Source: Heloderma charlesbogerti
Taxonomy: Eukaryota; Chordata; Lepidosauria; Squamata; Helodermatidae
Reading direction: 5' to 3'
DNA length: 64,000 bases
Assembly: GCA_026122225.1 (NCBI GenBank)
Contig: JANEZZ010000983.1
Location: 372,001-436,000, forward strand
The notes beneath the pieces were generated by a model that had not been told where the DNA came from, ran no database searches, and saw nothing but the letters and a program-made list of their open reading frames with translations. How positions within the stretch are numbered: position 1 is the stretch's first letter; the number at the start of each line of letters is the position of its first letter. This document shows, piece after piece, positions 23,201 through 37,700 of this stretch. Position numbers and translations under genes: made by a program.

Positions 23201-26200
23201 GTTGGGTGGAGGCTGGATGATTCCCAGCTTCCATGGGCTGAATGATGTCAAAGAGACCCTGTCATCAAAGGGGTGGGGTGTCATCATTTGGTCTCCGGTG
23301 GGTGCGCCAGGTAGATGATCCTCCTGGTGTGTCTACTCGGAACCAACTTTGCTATGTGTGGTGCTTCTTCCACTGGAAGAAGCTGCTTTGCCTGCCCTGC
23401 ACCATCCCCCACTGGGGAGAGGACACAGGGCAGGCGAAGCTGCAATGTCCACTCATCTCATGCTTGTAGGAGCTCTAAATGGGGGAGCTCTTCAGTGCTT
23501 GCAGAAGATTCAAAGTATTAACACATTTCCCACATTTTTTACTCAACTTTGCTACATTTTGTGGGACAGTGGAAGCATACGCCTTTCAATTAAGCTGCAT
23601 ACTTTTATGATTGCCTTATCAAATGTAATGCTGACCTTTCTGTATGCAATAAACTTTATTGGACTTGCTGCAAGACCCATCCTGTGAAGGAGGGGAGTAT
23701 AATTTTTCAGTAACACTATGAGGCAAAATCGAAACATACTATACTCGAGGCAAATGCCACGTAAGTTATCTATATCAGGGTTCCCGGGATTTTTCTACTT
23801 TACATTTTGATCCCAAGGCATCCTGTGTTAAAGCCCACACACAGCTTAAGAAGTTGAAAAAGTTATGAGCTACACTGCTAGAACAAAACCTCTATTAGGT
23901 TTTTGATCCCTGAATATGTTCTATTTGCTTAGGGTTAGTGTCTGCTAACAAGGCATGAAAGGCTTACATCAAAACAGATGAGGTTGGGTACCTCAGGACT
24001 GTTTCTCTCACCTCACTGTCCACACAATGCTATCTCCAAAGTAGTTCTGCAGCCATTCCTATTCCTTTTTACAGAGTTCCTAATGCCTTTAGAGGATGTG
24101 GATCAGGACATGTTTTTGTACCACATACAGCAAGGAAGTTACATACGGGATTTAAAGCTAGCAGCATCCCTCCAAGTGTTGCAATATACAGGTGATATGG
24201 TAAAAGACTGAGGTAAGGAGAGGAAAATACAGCTCCAGCTTCACTGTGCAACTTCCAGACACACTCTTCCTTCTGTCAATATGATAAGAGATAAATACTA
24301 CAAGTTTATGCCATTGCTTAAAAGATTAAAGTCCAAAAACGTGCAATTCAGTACATTTAAAAATGTGATATTCTCCTGTGGATAAATGTTTGTGCTCAAT
24401 ATGGGATGTTCAGCACACATAAAGTCTATTATTATTAATTATATTCAGGAAAAAGGTATGGGGTTCAGTTCTACTTCATAAACTAACACATTCAGCAAGG
24501 GATACACAAAGATATGTACTAACAGTTCAGAGAAAAATCAGTAGTGTGGTGTAACATGCCATTTAGTTTCTGCTAGATATTAGCAAAGGTGGAAATTGTA
24601 GTGTGGTAAGAACCTTAGGCTATAATCTTATACACACTTACCTGGGAGTAAGTCCCACTGGACTCAATAGGGCTTACTTTTGAGTAGACACACAAAGGAT
24701 TGTATTGTTAAATTGTTAAAGCGTTGGGATTATAAACACTTTATCATCTGACCACATTTTAAAGCTGGTCTAAGTAATTTATACCTTAATATGCTCATGA
24801 CACATGGTGGTTTATGGCTCTCAATTGATTATGGAGCTTGAGCTAGATTTTATTATCAAGAGTTAAGCCATTGTTCTAAGCCCCCTTACTTCAGCGTGTT
24901 CCACTGAAATCAATGGGGCTTTACCTACACTGAACAAATGCAAGATTGAGGAGGCATTTTCATTCATTTTTATATGCCCAAGATGCATGATTACTTACAT
25001 AAATATCTAACGCATATACATGCTGGTCATGAGATCCAATGAAGATTAGCCCTGTAGAAGGATCCACAGCTGCAGAACTTTTCACAGCATCATCAGTGGT
25101 AAATGTCCAGTGTATTTCACCATTACTGCTTCTGAGTACATATACTAATCCATCATAAGATCCTGCATCAAATCACAGCAGAAATATATGGATAAGCATT
25201 GAAATTTCATTGTTAGAAAAAAGTAATTAATCACTGAAATCTCCAAATATTTCTCATGCATCCTAACATCTGGAGTCAGTTCATAAAATCAGCAGCATTA
25301 GTTATAAAACTGTCTCCATTGATGTGTACTGCATTCCCATGTTAAAAAAAATACCCCATGGCACTTCTCATGTTCATTTACTACCATATAATTTTAGACC
25401 AAAAAAAGAAAAGAAAAAGAATCTAAGGGCACAATCCTATGGCCGCTAGACAGCGGAAGACAGCAGTAGGATTTTTGGGGTTTTGGGAACCAACCTCGGA
25501 GCCCGTGCTCTGAGGGTGGTTCCCAGAAAACTGCCTCTCCCACCGCCTCATAGGCGGTGCAGATTGTCCCAGGCTCTGTGCTTGGAAAGGGGGCATTCCT
25601 GGGCACGGGGAGGGGACAGTGGAAGCGTCTGGCTAGAAAGGTGAAGTGTGCCGTCTAGCCGGTAATGCAGGGTGGCCAGAGCATGGAGGAGAAAATTCCC
25701 TCTGTGCTCCACCTGCCCTGCATGGGATAGGCAGTTGCCTCTGAGTTTGAAGGTGGCTGCCTATTCTGATAGGATTGCTCCCTAAATCAGTTACTTAACT
25801 ATGGATGGATCTTATGAAATCACTAGCTACTAAGTAAAATTTGCTTAGAATTCCAAAAAATAAAGGAAAAGCAGTATTTTAATACATACCAACAATGATG
25901 AAGTTTCCACACTTGGATACACAAGCAGAAGACTCAATACGATCTGAAAGGTTTCTCTCCCACTTGACATCTCCTGAATGTAAGTCAATTGCCTGAATCA
26001 CGTGAGAATGAGACCCAATATACACAAAGGCAGATAATTTGTCAGTAATTGATATTAGAACTAGTGGAGATGCATCTACACACTTGCCCAGGTCTGATTT
26101 CCATCTTACATGCAACGTCAACTTTTCAGCAGTTTTCCCAAGTTTTTCTTGTACAGGTGTTTTTTTAACAGAATCAACTTCCATTACATTTTCATTGCTG

Positions 26201-28729
26201 AAAAATGTTTTATCACACTTACTCTTCAAAATTTCACTCTCTCCTATATCATTCTGGTTCTTCAGAGGCTCAGCAATAGACAACCGGTTTCCTCGGCTTA
26301 TTGCAATAAATCTAACTGCATCTGTCTCAGCTTCCAGGCATCTTTCAGATTTTGGCTCCACACACTTTTTACTGGTCTCCTCTTTGCTGTTTTCACTCAC
26401 TTTTCTTTTTACAGCACTGTTACAGCTTAACTTTAGGTCATCATTTGGGAAAGCTGTTTTTAGGACTTGGTTGTAGACTTCTCCAATAGAGCTACTGAGA
26501 ATAATTTCCAAGAGGCCAGGGATAGTCCTGCCTACTAGATGTTCAATTTCATCAAGGAACTGTAATGATTTTAAGGAATCTCCACCACTCTGCAGAAACA
26601 ATGAATCTTTTAAAATGTTGCTGGAATCATCTGGAAGATTCAGGAGAGACTGGGGGGGGGGGAGAAGCAAAGCATATAAAATTTGCACACAACTGCATAT
26701 CCAACAATAAAGAAGATTAGTAATCTACAAGCCAACAAGAGCCCAGAACTCTCAAAGAAACCAGAATAGACTACGGACAGCCAGTTTAGAACTAAGGGTG
26801 GAATCCAATTATTTATTATTATTTTAATTTAACCTTTCGACAGCCCGCTGTGAACAATTTGCTCAGCACTTTGCAGACAAAATTGCTTGGATCCGCTCTG
26901 ACTTGGATGCTATAGTTAATACAGACCCAGCGGATGTAACTGTGGCCCCTGCTTGTCCAGTGTTGTTGGATACTTTTCAATTTGTACAGCCTGAGGATGT
27001 GGACAGGATCCGGGGACAGGTGAGAGCCACCACATGTGTTCTAGATCCTTGCCCTTCCTGGCTCATAAATCAGCCAGAGGTGGACTGGCTGAGTGGGTAA
27101 GGGGAGTGGTTAATGCCTCCCTTAGGCAAGGCAGAGTTCCAGCCTGCCTGAAGGAGGTGGTGGTGAAACTTCTGTTAAAAAAGCCCTCCCGGAACCACAA
27201 CATATTGGATAATTATTGGCCAGCCTCCAATATTCCATTTCTGGGTAAGTTACTGGAGTGCGTGGTGGCCTCCCAACTCCAGGGATTCCTGGATGAGACA
27301 GATTATCTAGACCTATTTCATTCTGGCTTCAGACCTGGTTATGGGACAGAAACAGCTTTGGTCGCCTTGGTAGATGACCTACGCCAGGAACTAGACAGAG
27401 GGAGTGTGTCCCTGTTGGTTCTGCTGGACTGCTCAGTGGCTTTCGATGCCATCGACCAAGGTATCCTTCTGGGCCGCCTCGCTGGGATGGGACTTGGAGG
27501 CACTGTTTTACAGTGGCTCCATTCCTTCTTGGAGGGGCGGATACAGCAGGTGGTGCTGGGGGACTCCTGTTCGACTCTCTGGCCATTGGCTTATGGAGTT
27601 CGCCAGGGTTCTGTTTTGTCCCCCATGCTATTTTACATATACATGAAACCACTGGGAGAGGTTGTCCAGAGTTTTGGGGTTCGGTGTTACCAGTACGGTG
27701 ATAAAATCCAACTCTACTTTTCCTTTCCATCTAATTCCAAGGAAGCTGCTGCGGTGCTGAACCAGTGTCTGTTGGCAGTAATGGACTGGATGAGGGCAAA
27801 CAAATTGAAGCTTAATCCAGACAGGACGGAGTCAATTGACAGGCTCCTGGTTTATTGAAAGGTAGATCAGGGAATAGGGATCCAGCTTGTGCTGGATGGG
27901 GTTACACTCCCCCTGAAGACACAGGTTCGCAACTTGGGTGTACTTCTGGATTCAGCCCTGAGCCTGGATGCCCAGGTTTCAGCGGTGGCCAGGAGTGCAT
28001 TTGCACAGTTAAAATTAGTGTGCCAGCTGCGCCCGTTCCTTGAGACATCTGACTTGGCCACAGTGACACATGCCTTAGTTACATCCCATTTGGATTACTG
28101 TAACACACTCTACGTGGTGCTGCCTCTGAAGAGTATTCGGAAACTTCAGCTGGTTCAAACAGCTGCTGCCAGACTGTTGACTGGGGCTGGCTACAGGGAG
28201 CATACAACTCCCCAGCTAAAACAGCTTCACTGGCTCCCAGTCTCTTTCCGGGCACAATCAAAGTGCTGGCCATGACCTATAAAGCCCTATACAGCTTGGG
28301 TCCAGGTTACTGAAGGACCGTATTCTCCCCTATGATCCTGCTCTTGCCCTGAGATCTTCAGGGGAGGCCCTTCTTGCGGTCCCGCCACCATCACAGGCTC
28401 GCCTGGTGGGAACAAGGGAGAGGGCCTTCTTGGTGACTGCCCCAAGGCTCTGGAACTCCCTTCCCAGGTAGGCGAGAGTGGCACCCTCCTTGAGATGTTT
28501 CTGCAGGCCTTTGGGGATAGGTAGTCTGGACCTGTGAGAATATGATGGATTGATACTATTGTTTATATTATTGCTGTCTTTTAAAATTTTGATATTTTAT
28601 ACAATTTTAATATTAATGATGATTTAATTATATTTTTAACTTTTGTATATTTCCATTTATATGTTTTAACTGTAAAAGTTTTTAATGTTGTAAAGCCACC
28701 TTGAGTCCCAGTACTGGGGAAAAGGCGAG

Positions 28730-28773
<44 letters not shown>

Positions 28774-31700
28774 TATTCATTTGATTTATATCCTGCCTTT
28801 CCACCAAAAAAATGACTATCGATGTGGCTAACAATAATAATGAAGTTTTTCACTGACAGCAGAAACGCAGCCCTCATCAAAATCTGCTCCACTGGGTTGG
28901 GGGACAATCCAGAGCAGATTTGGGGACACGCAGGGGGCTATGGAAAGAGAAGGAGAAAATCCTGTCATGCAAGCAAATGTCTGCCTATGTGATGCCAGAT
29001 TTCATCTCCTGTCCTGGTTCACTGAAGTTAGGTGAAGATGTCATTAATACTTTTTTTTTAGGAAGGCTGCAAGGGGGCAGGGGATTGGATCTCCGACTCT
29101 CCTTTCCAAGGTCAGAGCCCCCACTATCCTATGGCCCCTCAGAAAATGTCCAGGGGCTAGAGGATTGCTCCCTTAGTTACTGATGCTTATGAAAACTCAA
29201 TTGCTATGATACAGAATGATGCAGCTTAAAACATTACCTTCCATAAACACTGCAATCTCTCCCATAATTCTTCTTTCTTGCTCAGCTTACTGCCTCTCCT
29301 TCTAGAGTTCAGATGACTGTTGTAAATCTTGTTCAGTTGAGACACATCAATTTTGCCTTTGTATGAAAGAAAAAGAAAAACATGTTTTCATTATATGAAA
29401 GTTAAGCAGTTCTATATATTGGCTATGGCTTAAAGCTTCAATGGGGACAAATAAGCATGTGCATCTATTTTATTACAACAAGCCAGGCCCAGAGAATCTA
29501 TATACACCACTGCATTAAAACACTAAAATCCAATTATTCAATTTTGGAGAACATAAGAATATAAAAGATGGGTTGAGACTGAATAATCATGTACCCAGCA
29601 TAGTTAATGGCTGAACACTGAGGCCCAGGTCAGAGGGCAAAGCAACGGCACATAGATCAGCCATCACAATCCAGACTAGCCCCATGTGCGTAGGAAGTGT
29701 GCTTTAGATTCAGTTTCTCCCTCAGCCTTCCCACACCCTGCAGGGCAAGCTACTTCTGAGGGCATTTCAAAACAGTTTGCAGTATGGTATGGCAGCCTGG
29801 TGTTCCAAGAAAAAGAAAAAGACCCACCGTGCACTTGCAAGCCCAATAAAAAGTAGCTCTCTGAGCTATGGCTTTTTCTTGAGATTCATTATATGAATCA
29901 GCACATTTTGATTCTACACATCAGTTAAACACAACAGATATCTATACTGCTTGCAAAATTATACTGCAATGATAGAATAGCCTCCTTAAGATCATTTGCC
30001 AGGTGACGTGCCTGTAAAATTTTTGCTAGCATGTTAATTCCTTTTTCATTTTCTTAGGCTTTTAAAACTTCATATGCTTGGATGTTTGTACTGGGTCTGT
30101 GCTGTATATGTTTTTAAATAATATACTCCAATTTGAGCAACTTTTTTAATGGTAAAAGTGGTTTAAAATGTTTATAAATTAATAAAAGCAGTTATTCAAA
30201 GATAATTTCTTTTACCATGTGATGTTAACGGCAAAGTGTCAATCAGCAAAAGCTCGTCTGGGACTGCATAGCTAGGAAGACATTCCTGGAGATTCTTTAA
30301 AAGGTCTCTTCTTTTTAAAACGCCTTTGGGCACAACAAACAGAATTAATTTTTCCTCCTGATACCATATCACAGCACAGGTTTCCACTTGACTGTAGCCT
30401 TCTGCAATCTGAAAAATAAAATAATTACTCTTACTTACTTAGACAAGAATTACAGGAAGCCATAAGCAACATATAAGGAAAGGTTCCTCCCATATGTGTA
30501 TTTTCCTCAACTCTTTCTTCATTTTATAATGCAAATAAAAGTTAGTGGCCATAAAAATTATTGTATTGAAGAAAAAGCAAAATATATAACCCTAGAATCT
30601 TACTAGACATTATTGAACTGTTGGACCTAGACAGTGAGAAATATGGAAGGAGTCGGATCCAGATTTAGGCATGTACAACTGGGTTGGCGGAAGCTGACTT
30701 CCCCATCCTTCTCCCACAGAAGCTCTTCGAGCCCCATGAAAATATTACAGAGGGTTGGGGGACCCAGCTGAATGGAGTGAGCTTTGATGCGGGGAGAGAA
30801 TCCCCCCAAACAAGGCACGTTCCAGGAGCACAACCTTCCATTCACAGAGATGCAGCTATTTATCAGCTACTGAGATAGGGAGATGGAGATAGATAAATAG
30901 ATAGATAGATATAAATGAATGCAGGAAATAAATTCAAATACTTTAATTTTGTCAGATAATTACTCGACAACAATTTTTTTAGTCATATCATAAACATCAA
31001 ATGTTAAGGGGGAACGTCCAAATACCATTGGCTATGTTTACTATTTAAATTCTCAAATTTAAGAAATAACCATCTCCTTCTGAAAAACTCTGGATTATTA
31101 TGAACCAGGGAAAGATGAATTGTTATGATTTCAAAATATATGTTCTATCTGGTATTTTCTGTAGGACAACAATATCCTACACAGTGAAAATAAATTATCT
31201 ATTCATTGCTGAACAAATTACTGAACCTTCAATACTATTTTAGGGAAATACACATAGGCTACAAAAATAAAATAAGATCATAAATACTGGGAGAAGAGGC
31301 ATAGAGAAAAGAGGACAAGCTTCTTCCTTTTACTTTTTCCCTCCACTCCCGCTCTTGCCCTGCCATGCGTCCCAGGTCCATGGTCTCAGCTGACAGGATG
31401 GTGTCTGCAGTGCCTCTGCTGAAGTTGGCGTTAGCAAATCGGCTTATCCTGCAATTGAGATTGCTCCTTCATGGAAGTTTGCAGGCTCTTTACATGACAC
31501 CGTGATCATTCAAGGCGTCTCCTGCACTAAATGCCCTTTGTTACATTTTTAAATAGAATCACAGAATCATAGAATAGTAGGGTTGGAAGGGGCCTACAAG
31601 GCCATCGAGTCCAACCCCCTGCTCAATGCAGGAATCCAAGTCAGAGCATCCCTGACAGATGGCTGTCCAGCCTCGTCTTGAATGCCTCCAGTGTGGGAGA

Positions 31701-34700
31701 GCCCACCACCTCCCTAGGGAATTAGTTCCATTGTCGTATTGCTCTAACAGTCAGGAAGTTTTTCCTGATGTTCAGCTGGAATCTGGCTTCCTGTAACTTG
31801 AGCCCATTATTCCGTGTCCTGCACTCTGGGATGATCAAGAAGAGATCCTGGCCTTCCTCTCTGGGACAACCTTTCAAGTACTTGAAGAGTGCTATCCTAT
31901 CTCCCCTCAGTCTTCTCTTCTCAAGGCTAAACATGCCCAGTTCTTTCAGTCTCTCTTCATAGGGCTTTGTTTCCAGTCCCCTGATCATCTTTGTTGCCCT
32001 CCTCTGAACCCTCTCCAGTTTGTCTGCATCCTTCTTAAAGTGTGGTGCCCAGAACTGGACACAGTACTCCAGATGAGGCCTAACCAGTGCTGAGTAGAGG
32101 GGAACTAGTACTTCCCGGGATTTGGAAGCTATGCTTCTATTAATGCAGCCCAAAATAGCATTTGCCTTTTTTGCAGACACATCACATGGTTGGCTCATAT
32201 TCAGCTTGTGATCGACAACAATTCCAAGATCTTTCTCACTTGTAGTGTTGTTGAGCCACGTATCCCCCATCTTGTAACTGTGCATTTGGTTTCTTTTTCC
32301 TAGGTGCAGAACTTGGCATTTATCCCTATTAAATGTCATTCTGTTGTTTTCTGCCCGCGCTCCAGTCTATCCAGATCACTTTGAATTTTGTTTCTGTCTT
32401 CCAAAGTATTAGCTATCCCGCCCAATTTTGTGTCATCTGCAGATGTGATCAGCATTCCCTGCACCTCCTCCTCCAAGTCATTAATACAAATGTTGAAGAG
32501 CACTGGGCCCAGGACTGAGCCCTGCGGTACCCCACTTGTTACCTTCCCCAGTTTGAGAAGGTCCCATTGATAAGCACTCTTTTCTACTGATTCTGCCGAT
32601 TCTACCGATTCTGTAGCCAGCTGTGGATCCACCGGATCGTTGTTTCATCTAGCCCACTTTGAGCTAGTTTGCTCATCAGGATATCATGGGGCACTTTGTC
32701 GAAAGCTTTGCTGAAGTCGAGGTATATGATGTCTACAGCATTCCCACGGTCTACAAAGGAGGTTACTTGATCAAAAAATGAAATCAGATTTGTCTGGCAG
32801 AACTTGTTTTTGACAAATCCATGATGGCTTCGAGTAATCACGGCATTGTTTTCAAGGTGCTTACAGATGGATTGCTTTATCATCTGCTCCAGAATTTTCC
32901 CAGGGATTGATGTCAGACTGACTGGTCTGTAGTTCCCAGCTTCCTCCTTTTTACCCTTTTTGAAGATAGGGACATTAGCCCTCCTCCAGTCATCTGGCAC
33001 TTCCCCCGTCCTCCATGATTTCTCAAAAGAATAGACAGCGGTTCTGAGAGTTCTTCTGCCAGTTCCTTTATTACTCTAGGATGCAGTTCATCTGGCCCTG
33101 GAGATTTGAACTCATTCAAAGTAATTAGGTGTTCCTTGACCATGTGCCTATCGATCTCAAGCTGCAATCCTGCCCCTTCAGCCTGTACTTAACCTTTGCC
33201 AGGGGGCTCATATATCCTCTTTGGGGAGAAGACTGAGCCAAAGTAGGAATTGAGCACCTCTGCCTTTCTTTGTCATCTGTTACCATTTTGCCATCCTTAT
33301 TTAATAGTTGAACCACCATTTCTTTCCTGTCTTTTACTATGCACGTATCTAAAGAAAGCCTTTTTGTTGCTTTTAGCATCCCTCGCTAACCTCAGCTCGT
33401 TCTCAGCTTTAGCCTTCCTGACGCCATCCCTACAATTCTGTGCTACCTGCCTGTACTGTTCCTTTGTTGCTTGGCCTTCTTTCCACTTCCTATATGTGTC
33501 CTTTTTTTCAGGTCATCCCTAAGCTTTTTGTGAAGCCACATTGGCTTCTTCTGTTGTCTTCCACGTTTTCTTCTTGTTGGAACTGTTTGTGATTGTGCCT
33601 TCAGAATTTCCTTTTTTAAAAGCTCCCACCCATCTTGGACTCCTTTTCTCGTTAGCGTCGCTTGCCATGGGACCTTACTGATCATTGTTCTGAGTTTATG
33701 AAAATCAGCTTTCCTAAAATCCAGGGTACGCGTCTGACTACACTCGGCTTTTGCTGCCCTTAGAACCAAGAACTCAAGTACAACATGGTGGCTTTCCCCC
33801 AGAGTTCCTGTAACTGCTACTTTATCCACTAAGTCATCTCTGTTGGTTAGGATCAAGTCAAGGATAGCCAATCCTCTAGTTCCTTCCTCTACTTTCTGTA
33901 GGAGGAAGTTATCCGCCACACAAGTCAGGAATTTCCTGGAGGGGCCATGTTTTGCAGAATTTGTCTCCCAACAAATATTGGGGAAATTGAAGTCCCCCAT
34001 TACTACTACATCATGCTTCCTTAAAACATTGGCTATTTGCTTTTCAAAAGTTTTGTCCTCGTCTTCTCCTTGGCTGGGTGGCCGGTAGTAGACTCCAACC
34101 ACCAGGTTCCTTTTATTCTTTGCTCCTTTTATTTTGATCCAGATGCTCTCAATGGGGCTACCAAGCTCATCCTCCTGTATTTCTGTGCAGAGATATGTAT
34201 TTTTCACATACAGTGCAACCCTACCTCCCTTTCTGTTCCTCCTGTTCTTTTTGAACAAGTTATATCCTTCAATTGCTGTATTCCAGTCATGAGAGTCATC
34301 CCACCAAGTCTCAGTTATACCTATCAAGTCATAATTTCCCTCCTGTATTAAGAGTTCAAGTTCGTTCTGTTTGTTTCCCACACTCTGGGCATTAGTATAT
34401 AGACACTGAAGACCATGTGCTTCATAGTCTGGCTTTCTTCCTACATGTGTCTGAAGACTATTATTGGGCGCTATCAGAGCTGTTCTCTCCATTGCAGTGC
34501 ATGCGCCATTGTTACCCCCAACATTACATCTCCCTTCCCCGTAGGATTCAGTTTAAAGCCCTCCAGATGAAGTTCTTCATGCTGTGGCCAAACACATTCT
34601 TCCCATCCTTTGTGAGGTGCAACCCGTCCCTTGCCAACAGCCTATCTTCCAGGAAGTATAGCCCGTGGTCCCAGAATCCAAATCTCTCTCGTCGGCACCA

Positions 34701-37700
34701 CCTTCATAGCCAGTCATTCACCTGGAGTATTTTTCATTCCCTTTCTATCCCTCTTCTAACTACTGGAAGGATGGATGAGAATACTATCTGGGTCCCAAAG
34801 TTCTTGAGTTTCCTTCCCAAAGGTTCAAAGTCTGACGTGATTTCTTCATCGCTCTGCTTGGGGGTATCATTTGTTCCCACATGGATGAGAAGAAAGGGAT
34901 ACCTGTCAGTGGGCATTATGAGTGCAGGCAACCTTTCAGTCACGTCTCTAATTCCTCCTCCTGGGAGACAACATACCTGGCGAGTCCACGGGTCTTCGCG
35001 ACATACTTGGGTCTCGATCCCACGCAGCAAGGAGTCTCCCACTACTACCACTCTTCTTGTTGTAGGCCTGGGTTTCATCGTCTCTGTTTGACTGACCTTC
35101 AGCCTCTTGCTCACTCTCATGTAGGTTCCCCTGTGATTCTTCCTCTGCAGGCTGTCCTCCAGTCTCATCCGCAAGTACCTGGAATTGGTTCCACAGCTCC
35201 ACTGCTTCCACTGGCGCAGAGTGGTGTCTAGTTCTTCTTCTCCTAACTGTCACCCTTTTCCAAGGAGTATCCTCTACTCCATTTTTCTTCACCTCAGCAT
35301 TTCTCACTGCCTCATCTTGCTGTTGCTCTTCAAGCTTCTGGTCTTCCCTTTGCTGCTGTAGTTCCCCCATTCTGTCCAAGAACTCTTCCTGTTCTCTTAT
35401 CCCCGGAGGGTCGACAGTCAACTTGACAGTCAGACAGCGTGATCAACTTGCACTTGTTGCAGGTGTAGGCCATGTTGTTCTCAGGCAAGAAAACAAACAT
35501 TGCACACACCTTGCAGGTCACCACCCCTGGAGAGTCCTGTCCTTCCATTGCCTCTTTTCCCTTTTTGTGTCTAGATTGCAGATAACGAGCTATCAAATTA
35601 CCCTGTTGTGTTCCACTTCAGTTTCCTCTGTGAAAAGAGTAAAAGCGGCAAGAAGAGGGGCGAGATCAATGAATGATGATGGAAGACTCAGATATGGAGA
35701 GAAGGAGGGGGAAGGGGGTGGGGGAAAAGGAAGCACGTGAAGAAGGAAGTTGTTGTGATCCTGCATTTAAAACGGAAGCAGAAAGCCATGTTTTCAATGT
35801 AGGAATTTAGGCTGGTGTAGAGATGCCCACAGACAGCCACAACAGCAGCCCTTTCTCTAGTCAAATTGGGAACCACATGGCTCAAGGAGAGTTGTAGTGC
35901 AGGGGTAGGCAATGTGGTATCCATGAGTACCAGTGCATCCCTGGGCACCTTTCTTGGTTCCTACCAACATGCCTACCCCTACCACTGTTTTTAAAAAATT
36001 AACATGGTTTCTTACGAACAACTAGAATTGCTGATAAGTAGGTTTCTGTTGGTGCTATTGTTTATTGTATTGGGGATCAGACCCCACCTCTGCCTTGTTC
36101 TCAGTCTTTTATGCAGGTTATATGTGCTTTGCCAGGCTTCCCATGGCAGCCATTTTGTGATGGTGCTCAGGACAGTTTATCAAATTGGCAAATATGCCCA
36201 TGGCCGAAGAAGGCTGCCTACCTCTCTTTTAGTGGGGGTTCCATGAAACCAGCTCTGAGGACAGGTGCCACCTTGGCCACCTTCTGCAAGCAGACTGCTT
36301 GCTTCTCTTCAGTAGGACTGGCTGAGGATCATGCCTGCATGCCTCTCTACTGCCAACATTCAAGGCAGAATGAAGATAGTATGCATGTGCACCCCTTGGT
36401 CACTGTCATGGGGGAATGATCACCACAAGTAACTAAAAAAATGTGGTGTGGTGCAGATGTAATGCTCCCAGTCTCTAAGAAACCTGGTTTAAAACACTGG
36501 ATATGATGGATGCCCTGGCTAGTTTTATGGTTAAAATAAACTTTAACCATTGGTTGAAGGGTGGGAAAATGCACATCCAGAACAAGAGGGACTATAGGAA
36601 GGAAACACTAAATCCCACAGCTTGCTCTCAAATCTCTCAATATGTGGTTAGAGTAGAGACTGGGAAATTACATCTGTACCAGGCAAAAGAGAAAATATAT
36701 TTTAAAAAGCTGAAGATCAAACTCCTCTCACTTAATTACATGTTAATGGTAAGATCAATGTAAGTGCTAAAAACACAACCTAAATCAGATAATAACTAAA
36801 GCATCTTACCAAGGAAGCATATTCCTGTGCCACTTTAGTTTATCCCTGGCACACTGACTCCAGAATCCCCATTTTGTCTTGGAAAGTACACTAATCTAGT
36901 ACTTGGATACATAGAATAAGAAAGCAGCAGGATATTTGGGATGGCCTCTATTAACACAGGTCAGAGGAATGACCCTTGCTCATTATACAAGAGGTATGAG
37001 ACCTCAATATGCTGATGTCTTCTGCTCTGCCTGGTTCCTAATGTAATCCAGTCATCCAAGAAATAACCTTTAAATGAATGACTATCCTCAGCACTGATGA
37101 GGAAAGCTCCACTGCGTGAACCACATGCGATCAAATCAGCACGCATTAAGATTAAGGACTTCCACCCAAAATATGCACAGAGAAACCCCTTTTGCTCTCC
37201 ACACTCCTTTGCACTCATCACCCATGGCAGGAAAATTGAGATCCCATTAGTAATCGAGATACCCTTTCCTAGCATCGTTTTAGGAAAACCATTCCCTCAT
37301 GTAACCAAATCTACAAGATAAATCCCCAGATAAAACCAGTGGCTCAGTTTGTGGGTTCAGTCCAGGTTGCTGCAGCTGGGGCAAGGCTACTCCTAAGCTA
37401 GCTTTAATCCCCCTCCTATCCTTTTCTCCCAGTTCTCCTTCCCCACCACCACTGTGATGATTTTGTATTTGGTTTTAATAAGAGCTTTAAAGGATCCATA
37501 GCCTGCCAGCATCCGTGTTCCTCCTCCAAGCCTTCATCCAAAAGACCTGTGAGAACTCTGCTTGCCACCGATTCCCCTATTACAGATTTGCAAAGGCAGC
37601 CCTGGTGGCCTGGCACCAGAAGGCAGCTTCCTGATCCACAGCATCCTCCTGAAGAAGAGTCCCTTCTCCCCTTGGCTTTGGGATAGCTAACATCTGTGGT

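Larger units (their letters stand above)
26820..28772 (+). mobile_element. L2-clade LINE, 5'-truncated, inactive
   Basis: It contains the RT domain and the 3' region of an L2-group LINE, antisense to AASDH in the intron between exons 10 and 11. Recognisable parts are [19 protein letters not shown] (motif A), [13 protein letters not shown], the C-terminal [20 protein letters not shown], and LKQLHWLPV. The 3' end CCACCTTGAGTCCCAGTACT leads into a (TAA)n tail. Confidence 0.85.

Noticed and set aside
26039..26476. 145-codon plus-strand frame
   Set aside because: It is the antisense shadow of AASDH exon 11, whose minus-strand frame is clearly homologous.
34417..35091. 224-codon plus-strand frame
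   Set aside because: Antisense shadow of CR1 ORF1 and ORF2.
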